From Ramlibacter humi (GTDB lineage Bacteria; Pseudomonadota; Gammaproteobacteria; Burkholderiales; Burkholderiaceae_C), in assembly GCF_004681975.1 (NCBI RefSeq), contig NZ_SMLK01000001.1:1240001-1304000 (forward strand): a stretch of 64,000 bases of DNA, given 5' to 3'. A program made the position numbers and the translations under genes. Under the pieces are notes generated by a model. The model was not told the origin of the DNA. It ran no database searches and was given only the letters and a program-made list of their open reading frames with translations. Positions 8,791-20,484 of the stretch are shown piece after piece; the first letter of the stretch is position 1, and each line of letters starts with the position of its first letter.

Positions 8791-8818
8791 TTGCAACGGT
8801 GGACGACATCCCTATACT
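8791..8818 (+). promoter_or_regulatory. Sigma70 promoter of the phasin gene
   Basis: TTGCAA (8791-8796) and TATACT (8813-8818) are spaced by 16 bases, a good vegetative promoter. The predicted start is near 8825, giving a leader of about 77 bases. Confidence 0.7.
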
Positions 8819-8829
8819 TCGATCCATGC

Positions 8830-8838
8830 TGCACTGCA
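8830..8838. promoter_or_regulatory. Candidate PhaR-like operator, downstream copy
   Basis: TGCACTGCA is a perfect 9-bp TGC-N3-GCA dyad a few bases after the predicted transcription start, where a bound repressor would block RNA polymerase. CTGC...GCAACAA is shared with the upstream copy. Confidence 0.5.
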
Positions 8839-8901
8839 ACAAGAACTGGGTTTCCCAGACAGTGCCCCGAACCACCGCCCGCCACCACCTGGAGATTCGC
8901 A

Positions 8902-9447
8902 ATGCTGACCGCTGAACAAGTCCTGGCCTCGCAAAAGGCTTCCGTCGAGACCCTCTTCGGCCTGACCACCAAGGCTTTCGAAGGCGTGGAGAAGCTCGTC
9001 GAGCTGAACCTGACCGCCACCAAGGCCGCCATCGCCGAATCCGCGGGCACGACCCAGACCTTCCTGAGCGTCAAGGACGCGCAGGAACTGCTGGCCCTGC
9101 AAGCCAGCCTGTTCCAGCCCCTGGCCGAGAAGACCGCCGCCTACAGCCGCCACCTGTACGACATCGCCGCCGGCACCGGCGCCGAATTCGGCAAGGCTTT
9201 CGAGTCGCAGGCCACCGACGCGCAGAAGAAGTTCCTGGCCGCCGTGGACAACGCCGCCAAGAACGCGCCTGCCGGTTCCGAGACCGCCGTCGCCGTGTTC
9301 AAGAGCGCTGTCGCCGCCGGCAACAACGCGCTGGAATCGGTGCAGAAGGCCGTCAAGCAGGCCACCGAAGTCGCCGAAGCCAACTTCAACGCCGTGGCCA
9401 GCACGGCGGTGAACGCCGGCAAGACCACCGCCCGCGCCAAGCGCTGA
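8902..9447 (+). CDS. phaP: Phasin, polyhydroxyalkanoate granule surface protein
   Basis: A 181-residue alanine-rich, fully helical protein of the TIGR01841 phasin family. It starts [21 protein letters not shown] and contains [15 protein letters not shown] and a basic end (KTTARAKR), all typical. Phasins coat PHA storage granules and control their number and size. GGAG lies 8 bases before ATG 8902. It has its own sigma70 promoter, flanked by PhaR-like dyads, and its own terminator, so it is a single-gene unit. Presence implies that the cell makes PHA, although no synthase lies in the window. Confidence 0.92.
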   Translation: MLTAEQVLASQKASVETLFGLTTKAFEGVEKLVELNLTATKAAIAESAGTTQTFLSVKDAQELLALQASLFQPLAEKTAAYSRHLYDIAAGTGAEFGKAFESQATDAQKKFLAAVDNAAKNAPAGSETAVAVFKSAVAAGNNALESVQKAVKQATEVAEANFNAVASTAVNAGKTTARAKR

Positions 9448-9605
9448 GCAAGGCTTGAAACACTGAGCGCCGGCACCAACTGGGTTGGAGCCGGAACTCT
9501 ATCCGCCACGGAGCATCTATCCGACACTCCTTGTGATCGACCAGGAGTTCTTCAGGTTGTCTCCTCGGGTCCTTTCGACACTCTTCGGAGTTCAGGGATC
9601 CTTCG

Positions 9606-9633
9606 GCCCGGATCGCAAGGTCCGGGCTTTTTT
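9606..9633 (+). terminator. Rho-independent terminator of the phasin gene
   Basis: Stem GCCCGGA/TCCGGGC with an 8-base loop is followed by six T residues. It lies about 160 bases after the phasin stop. The intervening 3' untranslated stretch shows no convincing gene. Confidence 0.85.
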
Positions 9634-9642
9634 ATGGGCGCT

Positions 9643-10560
9643 TCACTTCGTCGCTGCCGCGAGCGCCGCGCGCAGCTGAGGCAGCGCACGCTGCATGGCG
9701 GCCCGGCCGGCTTCGATGGCGCGGCGGCGCGAAGCGAAATCGGCGCCGCTCATGCCCACGAGCGAGGGCCGCACCACCAGGTCGGCTTCCTTCAGCTCCC
9801 AGCGGTTCAGGCTCTTGCCCATGATGGCGAAGGTCTGCAGCAGGATCTGCAGCGGATCGCCCGAGGGATTGCCTTCCGGCGCCGACGAGATGTCCACAGC
9901 GATCACGAAGTCCGCGCCCATCTGGCGCGCATAGCGCACAGGCACCGGTGACACCAGTCCGCCGTCGACGTACTCCGACCCCGCGATCTTCACAGGCAGG
10001 AACACGGCCGGCACCGCGCTCGAGGCGCGCACGGCCGTGCCGGTGTCGCCACGCTGGAACAGCACGCCTTCGCCTGTGTCCAGCCGCGTTGCAAGGATGC
10101 CGATGGGCATGGCCATCTGCTCCAGCAGCTTGTGGCCGACCTGTGCGTTGACGTAGCGCGCCAGCGCCTCGCCGCGCAGCATGCCGCGGTTGAACAACGG
10201 CAGCGTCCAGTCGGCGAATGCGGCCTCGTCCATGGCTTCCGCGGCCTGCTGCAGCTGGGCTGCATTGCGTCCGCTCGCGTACAGCGCGGCCACCAGGCTG
10301 CCCGCCGAAGTGCCGGCGACGAGATCGGGCTTCAGGCCCGCTTCTTCCAGCACCTGGATCACGCCCACGTGGGCGAAACCGCGCGCGGCGCCGCCGCCCA
10401 GTGCGAGGCCGATGCGCGGCGGCTTGGGTGGCGCTGGCTGCGCCACTGCGGGCGGGGCCACTGGGACGGGCGGCGCGGGAGGCGTCTGCGCGCAGCCGGC
10501 CGCCAGAGCGACCACGACGAAACCCAAAGCCAGCTTCAGCCGGCCAACGATTGCCTTCAC
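9643..10560 (-). CDS. Patatin-like phospholipase family lipoprotein
   Basis: A 305-residue protein. I chose GTG 10560: AAGGA lies about 5 bases upstream, and this start gives a clean lipoprotein signal ending in LAAGC. After a proline/alanine-rich linker the patatin domain begins: GGGAARG is the oxyanion hole, GTSAG carries the nucleophile Ser, and DGG carries the dyad Asp. It would be a lipid acyl hydrolase anchored to the envelope, similar to the RssA-like group. The gene is divergent from the SDR gene and convergent with the phasin transcript. Confidence 0.85.
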   Translation of the reverse strand: MKAIVGRLKLALGFVVVALAAGCAQTPPAPPVPVAPPAVAQPAPPKPPRIGLALGGGAARGFAHVGVIQVLEEAGLKPDLVAGTSAGSLVAALYASGRNAAQLQQAAEAMDEAAFADWTLPLFNRGMLRGEALARYVNAQVGHKLLEQMAMPIGILATRLDTGEGVLFQRGDTGTAVRASSAVPAVFLPVKIAGSEYVDGGLVSPVPVRYARQMGADFVIAVDISSAPEGNPSGDPLQILLQTFAIMGKSLNRWELKEADLVVRPSLVGMSGADFASRRRAIEAGRAAMQRALPQLRAALAAATK

Positions 10561-10629
10561 GTACTTCCTTCGGTCGCGCGCTCGCGCGGGGTGCGCATTC
10601 TCGCGCGGCGGCCGGCGCCGCGAGTCGCG

Positions 10630-10650
10630 GATAATTGACGTGCACGTCAA
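10630..10650 (+). promoter_or_regulatory. -10 box and overlapping perfect palindromic operator before the SDR gene
   Basis: GATAAT (10630-10635) is followed at once by TTGACGTGCACGTCAA (10635-10650), a perfect 16-bp palindrome. Its position at the expected transcription start is that of a repressor operator. The sequence resembles, from memory, operators of the branched-chain amino acid degradation regulator LiuR. No regulator gene lies nearby. Confidence 0.6.
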
Positions 10651-10673
10651 CTCACCAATCAGGAGCAAGTTCC

Positions 10674-11432
10674 ATGGACATCAAGGGCAAGGTCTTCATC
10701 GTCACCGGCGGCGCGTCCGGCCTGGGCGAAGGCACCGCGCGCATGCTGGCCGAAGCCGGCGGCAAGGTCGTCGTCGCCGACATGCAGGCCGAGAAGGGCG
10801 AAGCCGTCGCGAAGGAGATCGGCGGCGCCTTCGTCAAGTGCGACGTGAGCCAGGAAGCCGACGGCCAGGCCGTGGTGGCCAAGGCCGTGTCGCTGGGCAA
10901 GCTGATGGGCCTGGTGAATTGCGCCGGCATCGCGCCCGCGGAAAAGACCGTCGGCAAGAACGGCGCGCACAACCTGGCGCTGTACACCAAGACCATCATG
11001 GTCAACCTGGTGGGCAGCTTCAACATGATCCGCCTGGCGGCTGAAGCCATGTCGAAGAACGAGCCGGAGAGCACGGGCGAGCGCGGCTGCATGATCAGCA
11101 CCGCTTCCGTCGCGGCCTACGACGGCCAGATCGGCCAGGCCGCGTACAGCGCTTCGAAGGGCGGCGTGGTCGGCATGACGCTGCCCATCGCGCGCGACCT
11201 GGCGCGCAACGGCATCCGCAACATGACCATCGCGCCCGGCATCTTCGGCACGCCCATGCTGTTCGGGATGCCCAAGGAAGTGCAGGACGCGCTGGCCGCC
11301 AGCGTGCCCTTCCCTTCGCGCCTGGGCACGCCGCAGGACTACGCCAGGCTCGCGAAGCACATTTTCGAGAACGACATGCTCAATGGCGAGGTGATCCGCC
11401 TCGACGGCGCCATCCGCCTGGCGCCGAAGTGA
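10674..11432 (+). CDS. SDR family dehydrogenase, 3-hydroxyacyl-CoA dehydrogenase type 2-like
   Basis: A 252-residue classical short-chain dehydrogenase. The NAD-binding [10 protein letters not shown] is at 11-20, NCAG at 82-85, and the catalytic Ser145, Tyr158 and Lys162 (YSASK) are in place. The [14 protein letters not shown] segment and overall pattern match the HSD17B10 / 3-hydroxyacyl-CoA dehydrogenase type II group, which oxidises 2-methyl-3-hydroxybutyryl-CoA in isoleucine breakdown; bacterial members are sometimes called ivdG. AGGAGC lies about 8 bases before the ATG. The palindrome in its promoter fits such a role. It appears monocistronic. Confidence 0.82.
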   Translation: MDIKGKVFIVTGGASGLGEGTARMLAEAGGKVVVADMQAEKGEAVAKEIGGAFVKCDVSQEADGQAVVAKAVSLGKLMGLVNCAGIAPAEKTVGKNGAHNLALYTKTIMVNLVGSFNMIRLAAEAMSKNEPESTGERGCMISTASVAAYDGQIGQAAYSASKGGVVGMTLPIARDLARNGIRNMTIAPGIFGTPMLFGMPKEVQDALAASVPFPSRLGTPQDYARLAKHIFENDMLNGEVIRLDGAIRLAPK

Positions 11433-11440
11433 GCCACCGG

Positions 11441-11460
11441 CCTCAGGGCCAACCCTGAGG
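11441..11460 (+). terminator. Hairpin after the SDR gene
   Basis: A perfect 8-bp stem (CCTCAGGG/CCCTGAGG) with a CCAA loop lies 8 bases after the stop codon. Only a short GGGTTT follows, so it is a weak terminator at best. Confidence 0.4.
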
Positions 11461-11501
11461 GCCTCGGGTTTACGATGCGCTCCCCGCAAAGAGGAGACGC
11501 G

Positions 11502-13301
11502 ATGAAACTCAAGCTCACGGCCCTGGCTTTCACCGCGGTGGTCGCCGGCTGCGCCGGCACCCCGCCTTCCAGCTTCCAGTACCAGCCCCCGGTGCAGCCG
11601 GAGGCTGCTTCAGGCTACACCGAGAAGCCCGGCTGGGCCACGCGCAAGTTCGCGGTCGCCGCAGCCAACCCGCTGGCCACCGACGCGGGCTACCAGATCC
11701 TCAAGGCGGGCGGCTCCGCCGTCGATGCGGCCATCGCGGTGCAGATGGTGCTGGCGCTGGTCGAACCGCAATCCAGTGGCATCGCGGGCGGCACCTTCCT
11801 GCTGCACTTCAACGGCAAGGACGTCGAGGCTTTTGACGGCCGTGAGACGGCGCCCGCGTCGGCCGACGAAAAGCTGTTCCTCGGCGCCGACGGCAAGCCC
11901 CTGCCTTTCTACGAGGCGGTCGTGGGCGGCCGCTCGGTCGGCACGCCCGGCACGCTGCGCGTGCTGGAAATGGCGCACAAGCAATACGGCAAGCTGCCCT
12001 GGGCCACGCTGTTCCAGCCGGCCATCACGCTGGCCGAACAGGGCTTCCGCGTCAGCCCGCGGCTGAACACGCTGGTCGCGAGCGACGCACACCTGAAGAA
12101 GGACCCGGCCGCCCTCGCCTACTTCTTCAAGGCCGACGGCCAGCCGCTCGACGTGGGTTCCGTGCTGAAGAACCCCGAGCTGGCCAAGGTGCTGCGCCGC
12201 ATCGCCGGCGAAGGGCCCAAGGCCTTCTACGAAGGCGACATCGCGCAGGCCATCGTCGACAAGGTGCAGAAGCACCCGACCAACCCGGGCAAGTTGACGA
12301 TGGCCGACCTGGCCAACTACCAGCCGAAGAAGCGCGCGCCGATCTGCAGCGACTACCGAGCGGCCGCCGGCAAGGACTACCGCATCTGCGGCTTCCCGCC
12401 GCCGAGTTCGGGCGCCATCGCGGTGGGCCAGATCCTGGGCATCCTGTCCAACACCAACGCGGGCAGCATCGCGCCCGTCAACGGCCTGCCCACCGCCGAC
12501 TGGCTGCACCTGTACACGGAGGCTTCGCGCCTGGCCTTCGCCGACCGCGGCCAGTACCTGGGCGATCCCGATTTCGTGCAGCCGCCCGGCGGCAACTGGA
12601 TGACGCTGCTGAACCCGGCCTATCTGGCCGAACGCGCCAAGCTGATCGGCCCGCAAAGCATGAAGGTGGCGCAGGCTGGCAACCCGGCCGCCACCCGCAT
12701 GAGCTACGCGCCGATGCCTGACCAGATCGAGCACGGCACCTCGCACATCAGCATCGTCGACCCGTACGGCAACGCCATCGCGATGACCACCACCATCGAA
12801 GACCAGTTCGGCTCGCGCCAGATGGTGCGCGGCTTCATGCTGAACAACGAACTCACCGACTTCAGTTTCGCGCCCACCGACGCGCAGGGCCAGCCGGTGG
12901 CCAACCGCGTGCAGCCGGGCAAGCGCCCGCGCTCGTCGATGGCGCCGACGCTGGTGTTCGACAAGGCGAGCAACGAACTGGTGATGAGCGGCGGCAGCCC
13001 GGGCGGCGCGCTGATCATCCATTTCACCGCCAAGACGCTGTACGGCGTGCTGAACTGGGGCATGACGCCGCAGCAGGCGATCAACCTGCCCAACTTCGCT
13101 TCGCTGAACGGCCCGACCCTGCTGGAAGAAAAGCGCTTCCCGCCCGCGACGGTTGAAGCGCTGCGCGCCCGCGGCGCGGAGGTGCGCGAACAGGCGCTGA
13201 CCAGCGGCCTGCAGGCCATCACGCGCGGCCAGGCGCACGGCGAGCTGTTCTGGTTCGGCGGCGCCGATCCGCGGCGCGAAGGCATCGTGATGGGCGACTG
13301 A
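11502..13301 (+). CDS. ggt: Gamma-glutamyltransferase (lipoprotein form)
   Basis: A 599-residue Ntn-hydrolase precursor that cleaves itself into two subunits and hydrolyses or transfers the gamma-glutamyl group of glutathione. The autoprocessing and nucleophilic Thr is Thr413 in HGTSH; GGSPGG near residue 500 is the second active-site motif. The N-terminus is a lipoprotein signal (AVVAGC, Cys17), so the enzyme is anchored in the envelope rather than free in the periplasm. GAGGAG precedes ATG 11502 by 7 bases. Length is normal for the family. Confidence 0.9.
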   Translation: MKLKLTALAFTAVVAGCAGTPPSSFQYQPPVQPEAASGYTEKPGWATRKFAVAAANPLATDAGYQILKAGGSAVDAAIAVQMVLALVEPQSSGIAGGTFLLHFNGKDVEAFDGRETAPASADEKLFLGADGKPLPFYEAVVGGRSVGTPGTLRVLEMAHKQYGKLPWATLFQPAITLAEQGFRVSPRLNTLVASDAHLKKDPAALAYFFKADGQPLDVGSVLKNPELAKVLRRIAGEGPKAFYEGDIAQAIVDKVQKHPTNPGKLTMADLANYQPKKRAPICSDYRAAAGKDYRICGFPPPSSGAIAVGQILGILSNTNAGSIAPVNGLPTADWLHLYTEASRLAFADRGQYLGDPDFVQPPGGNWMTLLNPAYLAERAKLIGPQSMKVAQAGNPAATRMSYAPMPDQIEHGTSHISIVDPYGNAIAMTTTIEDQFGSRQMVRGFMLNNELTDFSFAPTDAQGQPVANRVQPGKRPRSSMAPTLVFDKASNELVMSGGSPGGALIIHFTAKTLYGVLNWGMTPQQAINLPNFASLNGPTLLEEKRFPPATVEALRARGAEVREQALTSGLQAITRGQAHGELFWFGGADPRREGIVMGD

Positions 13302-13307
13302 CGCCCG

Positions 13308-14195
13308 TCAGTGCGGCCGGGACGCGGGCATGGGCTCGCGGCCCAGCCGCTCGTATTCCGAGATCACCTGCGCGCCCAGCAGCAGCAGCGTGGCGGCGAT
13401 CTCCAGGCTCAGCAGCACCACGATGGCGGTGGTGAGCGAGCCGTAGACGATGTTCACCTTGGACAGCCGCGCGAAGTACCACACCAGGACGTGGCGCGTG
13501 ATCTCCCACAGCAGCGCCGCCGTCACTCCGCCGGTCAGCGCGTGTCGCCAGGTGAGGCGTCCCGTCGGCATCACCATGTAGATCGAGGTCAGCAGGAACA
13601 CCTCGCCCACGAACCCCAGCAGGTAGAGCAGCAGGCCCGACAGGCCGCTCAGCGACCACTCGTGCCCGAACAGCAGGAGGCTCTCGTCACCCAGTGTCTG
13701 CAGCTTGCCCGCCACCAGCGTCACCACCAGCAAACCCACGCCCAGGCAGACGATGTAGCAGTACGGCAGCAGCGCCGAGACCAGGAAATGCCGCCTGCGC
13801 ACGGTCAGGCGGTGCAGGAAGATCACCGACATCGCCTTCTCCAGCACGGTGAAGGCGAGCGAACTGAAGAACAGCATGGTGCCGAGCAGCACCCAGCCGA
13901 CGACGTCGCGGTGCGCCACGAAGGAACCCAGCTCGCCCAGCACGGCGCGCGACTGTCCCGGCAGCAACAACTCCAGGTAGCGGCCGATCGTGTCCAGCAG
14001 CTCGGCCTGGTCCACGAGGTGCGACAACCCGATCACGGCCAGGATCAGCAGCGGCACCACGGAGAGCAACGCGTAGTACGCCACCGCGCCCGCGAGCAGC
14101 AGGCCCTGGTTGCGGATGAAGCCCGCCACCACCCGGCGCGCGAACGCGCCGGGGCCGGCGACCACTTTCGCGGCGGCGGGACTCAGGATCGGCAT
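13308..14195 (-). CDS. YihY/BrkB family inner-membrane protein
   Basis: A 295-residue integral membrane protein with about six hydrophobic helices. The segments GLLLAGAVAYYALLSVVPLL and IYMVMPTGRLTWRHALTGG, and a last helix before EYERLG, match the YihY / BrkB family (formerly RNase BN-like). Function is unresolved in the family. ATG 14195 is the start that fits the family's usual length. It is convergent with ggt with only 6 bases between the stops. Confidence 0.82.
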   Translation of the reverse strand: MPILSPAAAKVVAGPGAFARRVVAGFIRNQGLLLAGAVAYYALLSVVPLLILAVIGLSHLVDQAELLDTIGRYLELLLPGQSRAVLGELGSFVAHRDVVGWVLLGTMLFFSSLAFTVLEKAMSVIFLHRLTVRRRHFLVSALLPYCYIVCLGVGLLVVTLVAGKLQTLGDESLLLFGHEWSLSGLSGLLLYLLGFVGEVFLLTSIYMVMPTGRLTWRHALTGGVTAALLWEITRHVLVWYFARLSKVNIVYGSLTTAIVVLLSLEIAATLLLLGAQVISEYERLGREPMPASRPH

Positions 14196-14260
14196 GCCGC
14201 CGAGTATGGCGGGCCTGCGGCTTTCGCGGGGCCCCGCCGTCGAAACCGTGCGGATGAGCG

Positions 14261-15907
14261 CTAGACGTCGATGGCCTGCGCGGAGCCCGCCTGCTTGCGC
14301 AGCTCGAACTTCTGGATCTTGCCGGTGCTGGTCTTGGGCAGTTCGCCGAAGACGACGGCCTTGGGCACCTTGAACCCGGCCAGGTGCTTGCGGCAATGCG
14401 CGACGATGTCTTCCGGTGCGAGCCTCGCGCCTGCCTTCAACTCGACGAACGCGCAGGGCGTCTCGCCCCACTTCGGGTCGGGCCGGGCGACCACCGCCGC
14501 GGCCAGCACGTCGGGGTGGCGGTACAGCACGTCTTCCACCTCGATCGACGAGATGTTCTCGCCGCCGGAGATGATGATGTCCTTGCTGCGGTCCTTGATC
14601 TTGATGTAGCCGTCGGGGTACTGCACCGCCAGGTCGCCGGTGTGGAACCAGCCGCCCGCGAAGGCTTCCTGCGTGGCCTTGGGGTTCTTCAGGTAGCCCT
14701 TCATCGTGATGTTCCCGCGGAACATGATCTCGCCCATGGTCTCGCCGTCCCACGGCACGGGCTCCATCGTCGCCGGGTTCATCACCATCGCGCCCTGCTG
14801 CAGGTGGTAGCGCACGCCCTGGCGCGCGTTCAGGCGGGCCCGCTCGCCGATGTCGAGCGATTCCCATTCCTCGTGCTTGGGGCACACGGTGGCGGGGCCG
14901 TACACCTCCGTCAGGCCGTACACGTGCGTTAGGTCGAAGCCCAGGCGCTCCATGCCCTCGATCATCGAAGCGGGCGGCGCGGCACCGGCCACCATCGCCT
15001 TCACGCCGCGCGGCAGGCCTTTCTTCAATTCGTCGGGCGCGTTCACCAGCATGCCGTGCACGATGGGCGCGCCGCAGTAGTGGGTGACGCCGTGGGTCTT
15101 GATGGCGTCGATGATCGCGCCCGCTTCCACGCGGCGCAGGCAGACGTTCACGCCGGCGCGTGCCGCGACGGTCCACGGGAAGCACCAGCCGTTGCAGTGG
15201 AACATGGGCAGCGTCCACAGGTAGACCGCGTGCTTGGGCATGTCCCACTCGAGGATGTTGGACACCGCGTTGGTGGCCGCGCCCCGGTGGTGGTAGACCA
15301 CGCCCTTCGGGTTGCCCGTGGTGCCGCTGGTGTAGTTCAGCGCGATGGCGTCCCACTCGTCGGCCGGCATCTGCCATTCGAACTGCGCATCGCCGCCGGC
15401 GACGAAAGCGTCGTAGGTCGTCTCGCCCAGGCGCTCGGCGGGGCCGGTGAACACCGGGTCTTCGACGTCGATCACCAGCAGCGGCGCCGTGCCCTTGCGC
15501 AGCGCCAGCGCCTTCTTCATCACGGGCGCGAATTCCGGATCGACGATGACCACCCTGGCTTCACCATGGTCCAGCGTGAAGGCGATGGATTCCGGGTCCA
15601 GCCGCGTGTTCAGCGCGTTGAGCACCGCGCCGGCCATCGGGATGCCGAAGTGCGCCTCCACCATCGGCGGCGTGTTGGGCAGCATCACGGCCACCGTGTC
15701 GCCCTTGCCGATGCCGCGCGCGGCCAGTGCGGAAGCCAGCTGCCGGCAGCGCGCGTAAGTCTCGGACCAGGTGCGGCGCACGGGACCGTGCACGACGGCC
15801 AGCCGGTCGGGATAGACCTCGGCCGCCCGCTCGAGGAACGACAGCGGCGTGATGGCCGCGAAATTCGCCGCGTTGCGCGGCAGGTCCTGGTCGAAGATGC
15901 TGGCCAT
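14261..15907 (-). CDS. Acyl-CoA synthetase (AMP-forming, medium-chain / acyl-CoA ligase type)
   Basis: A 548-residue cytoplasmic ligase that activates a carboxylic acid to its CoA ester through an acyl-AMP. The AMP-binding signature YTSGTTGNPKG is at 192-202, followed by the WTLPMFHCNGW segment typical of the 3-methylmercaptopropionyl- / medium-chain ligase group. GGWFHTGDLA and the C-terminal catalytic Lys530 (TSTGK) are present. ATG 15907 has GAGGAG 9 bases upstream. It is divergent from dnaG. The exact acid cannot be told. Confidence 0.87.
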   Translation of the reverse strand: MASIFDQDLPRNAANFAAITPLSFLERAAEVYPDRLAVVHGPVRRTWSETYARCRQLASALAARGIGKGDTVAVMLPNTPPMVEAHFGIPMAGAVLNALNTRLDPESIAFTLDHGEARVVIVDPEFAPVMKKALALRKGTAPLLVIDVEDPVFTGPAERLGETTYDAFVAGGDAQFEWQMPADEWDAIALNYTSGTTGNPKGVVYHHRGAATNAVSNILEWDMPKHAVYLWTLPMFHCNGWCFPWTVAARAGVNVCLRRVEAGAIIDAIKTHGVTHYCGAPIVHGMLVNAPDELKKGLPRGVKAMVAGAAPPASMIEGMERLGFDLTHVYGLTEVYGPATVCPKHEEWESLDIGERARLNARQGVRYHLQQGAMVMNPATMEPVPWDGETMGEIMFRGNITMKGYLKNPKATQEAFAGGWFHTGDLAVQYPDGYIKIKDRSKDIIISGGENISSIEVEDVLYRHPDVLAAAVVARPDPKWGETPCAFVELKAGARLAPEDIVAHCRKHLAGFKVPKAVVFGELPKTSTGKIQKFELRKQAGSAQAIDV

Positions 15908-16013
15908 GGGGATGTCTCCTCGCTCGCGGCGCTCGTACCGCGGCGCGCCTACTTTAAGCAGGACGGCGACATCCCGGAATCGGGACCGTGCATTAGGTAA
16001 GAATACCGAGCCG

Positions 16014-17852
16014 ATGGCCATCCCCCAGTCGTTCATCCAGGAGTTGCTGGCCCGTGCCGACGTGGTCGAGATCGTCGGCCGCTACGTGCAGCTGAAGAAG
16101 GCCGGCGCCAACTTCCAGGGCCTGTGCCCGTTCCACAGCGAAAAGTCGCCCTCCTTCACGGTTTCGCCCACCAAGCAGTTCTTCCACTGCTTCGGCTGCG
16201 GCAAGCACGGGAACGCCGTCGGCTTCCTGATGGAGCACGCCGGCATGGGCTTCGTCGACGCGGTGAAGGACCTGGCCGGCCAGTACGGCATGGAGGTGCC
16301 GGAAGACGACCGCTCGCCGCAGGACCGCGAAAAGGCCGCGCAGCAGCGCCAGAAGCAGCAGACCCTCAGCGACGTGCTGGAAAAGGCCGGGCAGGCCTAC
16401 CGCAAGCACCTGCGCGGATCGCCGCGCGCCATCGACTACTTCAAGCGCCGGGGCGTTTCCGGCGAGATCGCCAAGCAATTCGGCCTGGGCTACGCGCCGG
16501 AAGGGTGGCGCAGCCTGGCCAGCGTCTTTCCGAACTACGACGACCCGCTGCTGGCCGAAAGCGGCCTGGTCATCGTCAACGAAGAAGATTCCAAGCGCTA
16601 CGACCGCTTCCGCGACCGCGTGATGTTCCCCATCCGCAACGTCAAGGGCGAGTGCATCGGTTTCGGCGGGCGGGTGCTCGGCGACGAGAAGCCCAAGTAC
16701 CTGAACTCGCCCGAGACGCCGGTGTTCAGCAAGGGCCGCGAGCTGTATGGCCTGTACGAGGCGCGCAATGCCATCCGCGAGGAAGGCTACGTGCTGGTCA
16801 CCGAGGGCTACATGGACGTGGTGGCCCTGGCGCAGCTGGGCTTCCCGAATGCCGTGGCCACGCTGGGCACCGCCTGCACGCCCGAGCACGTGCACAAGCT
16901 GTTCCGCTTTACCGACGCGGTGGTCTTCGGCTTCGACGGCGACGCGGCAGGCCGGCGCGCGGCACGCAAGGCGCTGGACGGCGCCCTGCCCTATGCCACC
17001 GACACGCGCACGGTGAAGTTCCTGTTCCTGCCGCCCGAGCACGACCCGGACAGCTTCATCCGCGAGTTCGGGCGCGACGAGTTCCAGCGCTATGTCCGCC
17101 AGGCCGTGCCGCTGAGCGTGTTCCTTCTGGAAGCCGCGTCGGAAGACTGCGACCTGTCCACCGCGGAAGGCCGCTCGCGCATGCTGACCGTGGCGCAGCC
17201 GCTGTGGTCGCTGTTGCCGGAAGGCGCGCTGAAGCGGCAGCTGTTCGCGTCCATTGCCGAGCGATCGCAGGTCGGCACGCACGAGCTGGCGGAACTTTGG
17301 CGCCTGCCGGGGGCATCCAGGCCCGCCCGCGGCAACAGGGGCGACCGCGAACGCCGTGAGCCGCGCGCGTACGGCAGCGGCGTGCGCCAGCCGGTGAAGG
17401 GCAAGACGATCGCCTTCGCCGAAACCATCGCGCGGCTGGTGCTGCGCAACTCGTCCGCGTGGGAGCGCCTGACGCACCACGACCACGAGGTGCTGTGCGG
17501 CCTGCAGCCGCCGCTGGGCGACCTGTTTTCGTGGATCGACGCCGGGGTGCACGAACACGGTGGCCAGCCCTGGGCCGCGCTGCAGGCCGGGCTGGAAGGC
17601 CAGGCTTTCCAGCCCAAGGCGGCGGAACTGATGGCCTACGACGAAAGCCAGCCGCTCAGCCGCATGGTCGAGGACGTGGACACGGCCGAGCAGGACCTGG
17701 GCCGCTCGATGCTGGAGATCCACCTGGACCTGACGGCCAGTGCCATCGACGAGGCCAACCGGCTGCCCCAGAGCGACCCCGGCCGCGTGGACCGGTTGCG
17801 CGAGCTGAGCCTGCGTCAGAAGGACCTGCTGGCCCGCAAGCACACGCGCTAA
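16014..17852 (+). CDS. dnaG: DNA primase DnaG
   Basis: A 612-residue primase that makes RNA primers for the replisome. The CHC2 zinc finger is formed by Cys38, His41, Cys59 and Cys62. The TOPRIM domain carries EGYMDVVAL (about 264-272) and FDGDAAGRRA. The C-terminal third is the DnaB-helicase-interacting region. No Shine-Dalgarno precedes the ATG, but a TAAGAAT box ends 9 bases before it, which hints at a very short leader. rpoD follows, as in the conserved macromolecular-synthesis order, but rpsU is not directly upstream. Confidence 0.96.
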   Translation: MAIPQSFIQELLARADVVEIVGRYVQLKKAGANFQGLCPFHSEKSPSFTVSPTKQFFHCFGCGKHGNAVGFLMEHAGMGFVDAVKDLAGQYGMEVPEDDRSPQDREKAAQQRQKQQTLSDVLEKAGQAYRKHLRGSPRAIDYFKRRGVSGEIAKQFGLGYAPEGWRSLASVFPNYDDPLLAESGLVIVNEEDSKRYDRFRDRVMFPIRNVKGECIGFGGRVLGDEKPKYLNSPETPVFSKGRELYGLYEARNAIREEGYVLVTEGYMDVVALAQLGFPNAVATLGTACTPEHVHKLFRFTDAVVFGFDGDAAGRRAARKALDGALPYATDTRTVKFLFLPPEHDPDSFIREFGRDEFQRYVRQAVPLSVFLLEAASEDCDLSTAEGRSRMLTVAQPLWSLLPEGALKRQLFASIAERSQVGTHELAELWRLPGASRPARGNRGDRERREPRAYGSGVRQPVKGKTIAFAETIARLVLRNSSAWERLTHHDHEVLCGLQPPLGDLFSWIDAGVHEHGGQPWAALQAGLEGQAFQPKAAELMAYDESQPLSRMVEDVDTAEQDLGRSMLEIHLDLTASAIDEANRLPQSDPGRVDRLRELSLRQKDLLARKHTR

Positions 17853-17856
17853 GGTC

Positions 17857-18098
17857 TTGAAATCCCAAAGAAAAGATATAATGTAGGGTTCGTCAGCGGC
17901 AAGAGCGACAGCAGCACCTCCGGGCCGGCCGACCGTGCACCCACAGCGGGCACGACAGCGCCACCAACCGCAAGGACTGCACCCCAAATGTTCGCCCACC
18001 CATCTTGCCCAACGGGGGCCCGGACTCGTCCGTGCCCCTTCGCCCGCGCCGGGTAGTTTTGTGGCGCATCCTGTTTCCGTGTCGTTCCGAGGTCGTCC
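17857..18098 (+). promoter_or_regulatory. rpoD promoter and leader
   Basis: Immediately after the dnaG stop, TTGAAA (17857-17862) and a perfect TATAAT (17877-17882) occur, but the spacer is only 14 bases, so the real -35 element may be poorer and shifted upstream. The remaining leader of about 210 bases is C-rich, without a convincing gene or known riboswitch. Confidence 0.55.
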
Positions 18099-20483
<2,385 letters not shown>

Positions 20484-20484
20484 A

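Noticed and set aside
9485-9679. Open frame of 64 codons after the phasin gene
   Set aside because: It runs through the phasin terminator and into the patatin gene on the other strand, and lacks a ribosome site.
17888-18098. Riboswitch or small RNA in the rpoD leader
   Set aside because: I found no recognisable aptamer core or terminator there; the stretch is C-rich without a clear fold.
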